NCBI GenBank assembly: GCA_902783765.1
Contig: CACZSB010000047.1
Coordinates: 1-5,370, forward strand
DNA: 5,370 bases
Origin: an uncultured Lachnospiraceae bacterium
Lineage (GTDB): Bacteria > Bacillota > Clostridia > Lachnospirales > Lachnospiraceae
Direction of reading: 5' to 3'
Shown: one piece after another, positions 4,698 through 5,370 of the stretch
How positions within the stretch are numbered: the first letter of the stretch is position 1
Layout: each line of letters opens with the position of its first letter
Made by a program: the position numbers and the translations under genes
Notes under the pieces: model-generated
Told to the model about the DNA's origin: nothing
What the model saw: only the letters and a program-made list of their open reading frames with translations
Database searches by the model: none

Positions 4698-5370
4698 ATG
4701 GCATTTTGTACAAATTGCGGAAACCCCGTTAAAGAAAAGGACCGCTTCTGCGGGAAATGCGGACGTATGTTAACTGCTCCGGGGGCTTCGGATCTGCAAT
4801 CCAAGGCGACGAATCCGGCTCAGACTCAAGATAGGATCTTAGATCAAAAAAAATCTCAGATTCAGGCATCGGTGCAGGCCCAGGAATATAACAGGACCGT
4901 AGCGGTGCCTCCGGTGGGGTCTTCCGAAAGAAAGAAAAAAAGCATTCTGCTGCCGCTGCTCCTCTCTCTTTTGGGCGTAGGCCTGGTTGCGGCAGGCATC
5001 ATCTTCGTGCCCGGTCTTCTGAAGAATTCCAACAACAACCCCCAGTATACATTGATAATTGAAACAAGCCCTGAGGACAATCCGGAAACAGGCTCCACGG
5101 ATTTGGAAACGGAAACCACGGCAGATCCGGATCCCATGAGGCCGGCGGAGAATACAACATTTTTGCGGGATAATGAGTTTCTATTATATCCCTATGAAAC
5201 CTATCAGCCCGGGCAGTTTACGGTGGCGGAAAACAGCCATTTTACCATTGTCGGAACCCAGGCGCTTTTGGAGTACCAGCTGGAGCAGGAAGCTGTAAAA
5301 ATCAGCCGGGACAAGGATTTTATCTCTCCTGACGGCCGGGCGGGCATTATCCGCCTGCAGCTGCCGGAGG
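4698..5370 (+). CDS. Zinc-ribbon single-pass membrane protein, function unknown (3' end outside window)
   Basis: An uninterrupted frame runs from the ATG to the right edge, giving 224 residues of a longer protein. The N-terminus is a short zinc ribbon with two CxxC pairs, CTNCG (C4, C7) and FCGKCG (C18, C21), as in the zinc_ribbon_2 type domains. A Gln/Ser-rich cytoplasmic linker follows (about 30-76), then basic residues ERKKK (77-81) and a transmembrane helix at about 83-104, predicting the zinc ribbon inside and the rest outside. Residues 111-152 are acidic and Thr/Pro-rich, likely a disordered spacer, followed by the beginning of an unrecognised, probably beta-rich outer domain. The layout resembles that of TcaA/YvbJ-like Firmicute envelope proteins, but no homology is claimed. 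It starts 35 nt after rapZ with no clear terminator or promoter between, so cotranscription with rapZ is likely. Base composition resembles the neighbours. Confidence 0.85.
   Translation, partial: MAFCTNCGNPVKEKDRFCGKCGRMLTAPGASDLQSKATNPAQTQDRILDQKKSQIQASVQAQEYNRTVAVPPVGSSERKKKSILLPLLLSLLGVGLVAAGIIFVPGLLKNSNNNPQYTLIIETSPEDNPETGSTDLETETTADPDPMRPAENTTFLRDNEFLLYPYETYQPGQFTVAENSHFTIVGTQALLEYQLEQEAVKISRDKDFISPDGRAGIIRLQLPE

Overview
This window is the distal part of a division and cell wall (dcw) gene cluster from a low-GC-type Gram-positive bacterium. The best guess is a Clostridia member, probably Lachnospiraceae. That guess rests on the style of the FtsZ and FtsW proteins (for example FtsZ starting MLEIKVNESES and FtsW with NDMIFSIICEELG), strong Shine-Dalgarno sites, GTG starts with short gene overlaps, a consensus sigma-A promoter, and RapZ of the YvcJ type. 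It is recalled from family knowledge, not from a search. All genes are on the + strand and coding density is high.

Layout: (1) 1-393, the C-terminal third of MurD, cut by the left edge. (2) 383-1576, FtsW/SpoVE, a SEDS glycan polymerase, overlapping murD by 11 nt. (3) 1573-2310, FtsQ/DivIB, overlapping ftsW by 4 nt. (4) 2311-2448, a 138-nt intergenic region with a near-consensus promoter, an A/T-rich UP-like tract, an inverted repeat inside the promoter spacer, and a strong hairpin in the predicted leader of ftsZ. (5) 2449-3639, FtsZ. (6) 3640-3762, an intergenic region with two compact hairpins, the second terminator-like. (7) 3763-4662, RapZ. (8) 4698 to the right edge, a truncated membrane protein with an N-terminal zinc ribbon, one transmembrane segment and an acidic Thr/Pro-rich stretch leading to an unrecognised outer domain.

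The genes form one functional theme. MurD makes the lipid II precursor, FtsW polymerises it at the septum, DivIB stabilises the division complex, and FtsZ builds the ring that positions it. RapZ links to amino-sugar precursor supply in bacteria where it has been studied. murG does not lie between ftsW and ftsQ, and ftsA does not precede ftsZ, unlike the Bacillus layout. ftsZ appears to have its own strong promoter in addition to possible read-through from ftsQ.

No rRNA, tRNA, CRISPR, mobile element or sign of recent transfer was seen. The window is mostly conserved core machinery. The less ordinary parts are the regulatory architecture before ftsZ and the zinc-ribbon membrane protein at the right edge. 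No convincing new multi-gene system is visible.
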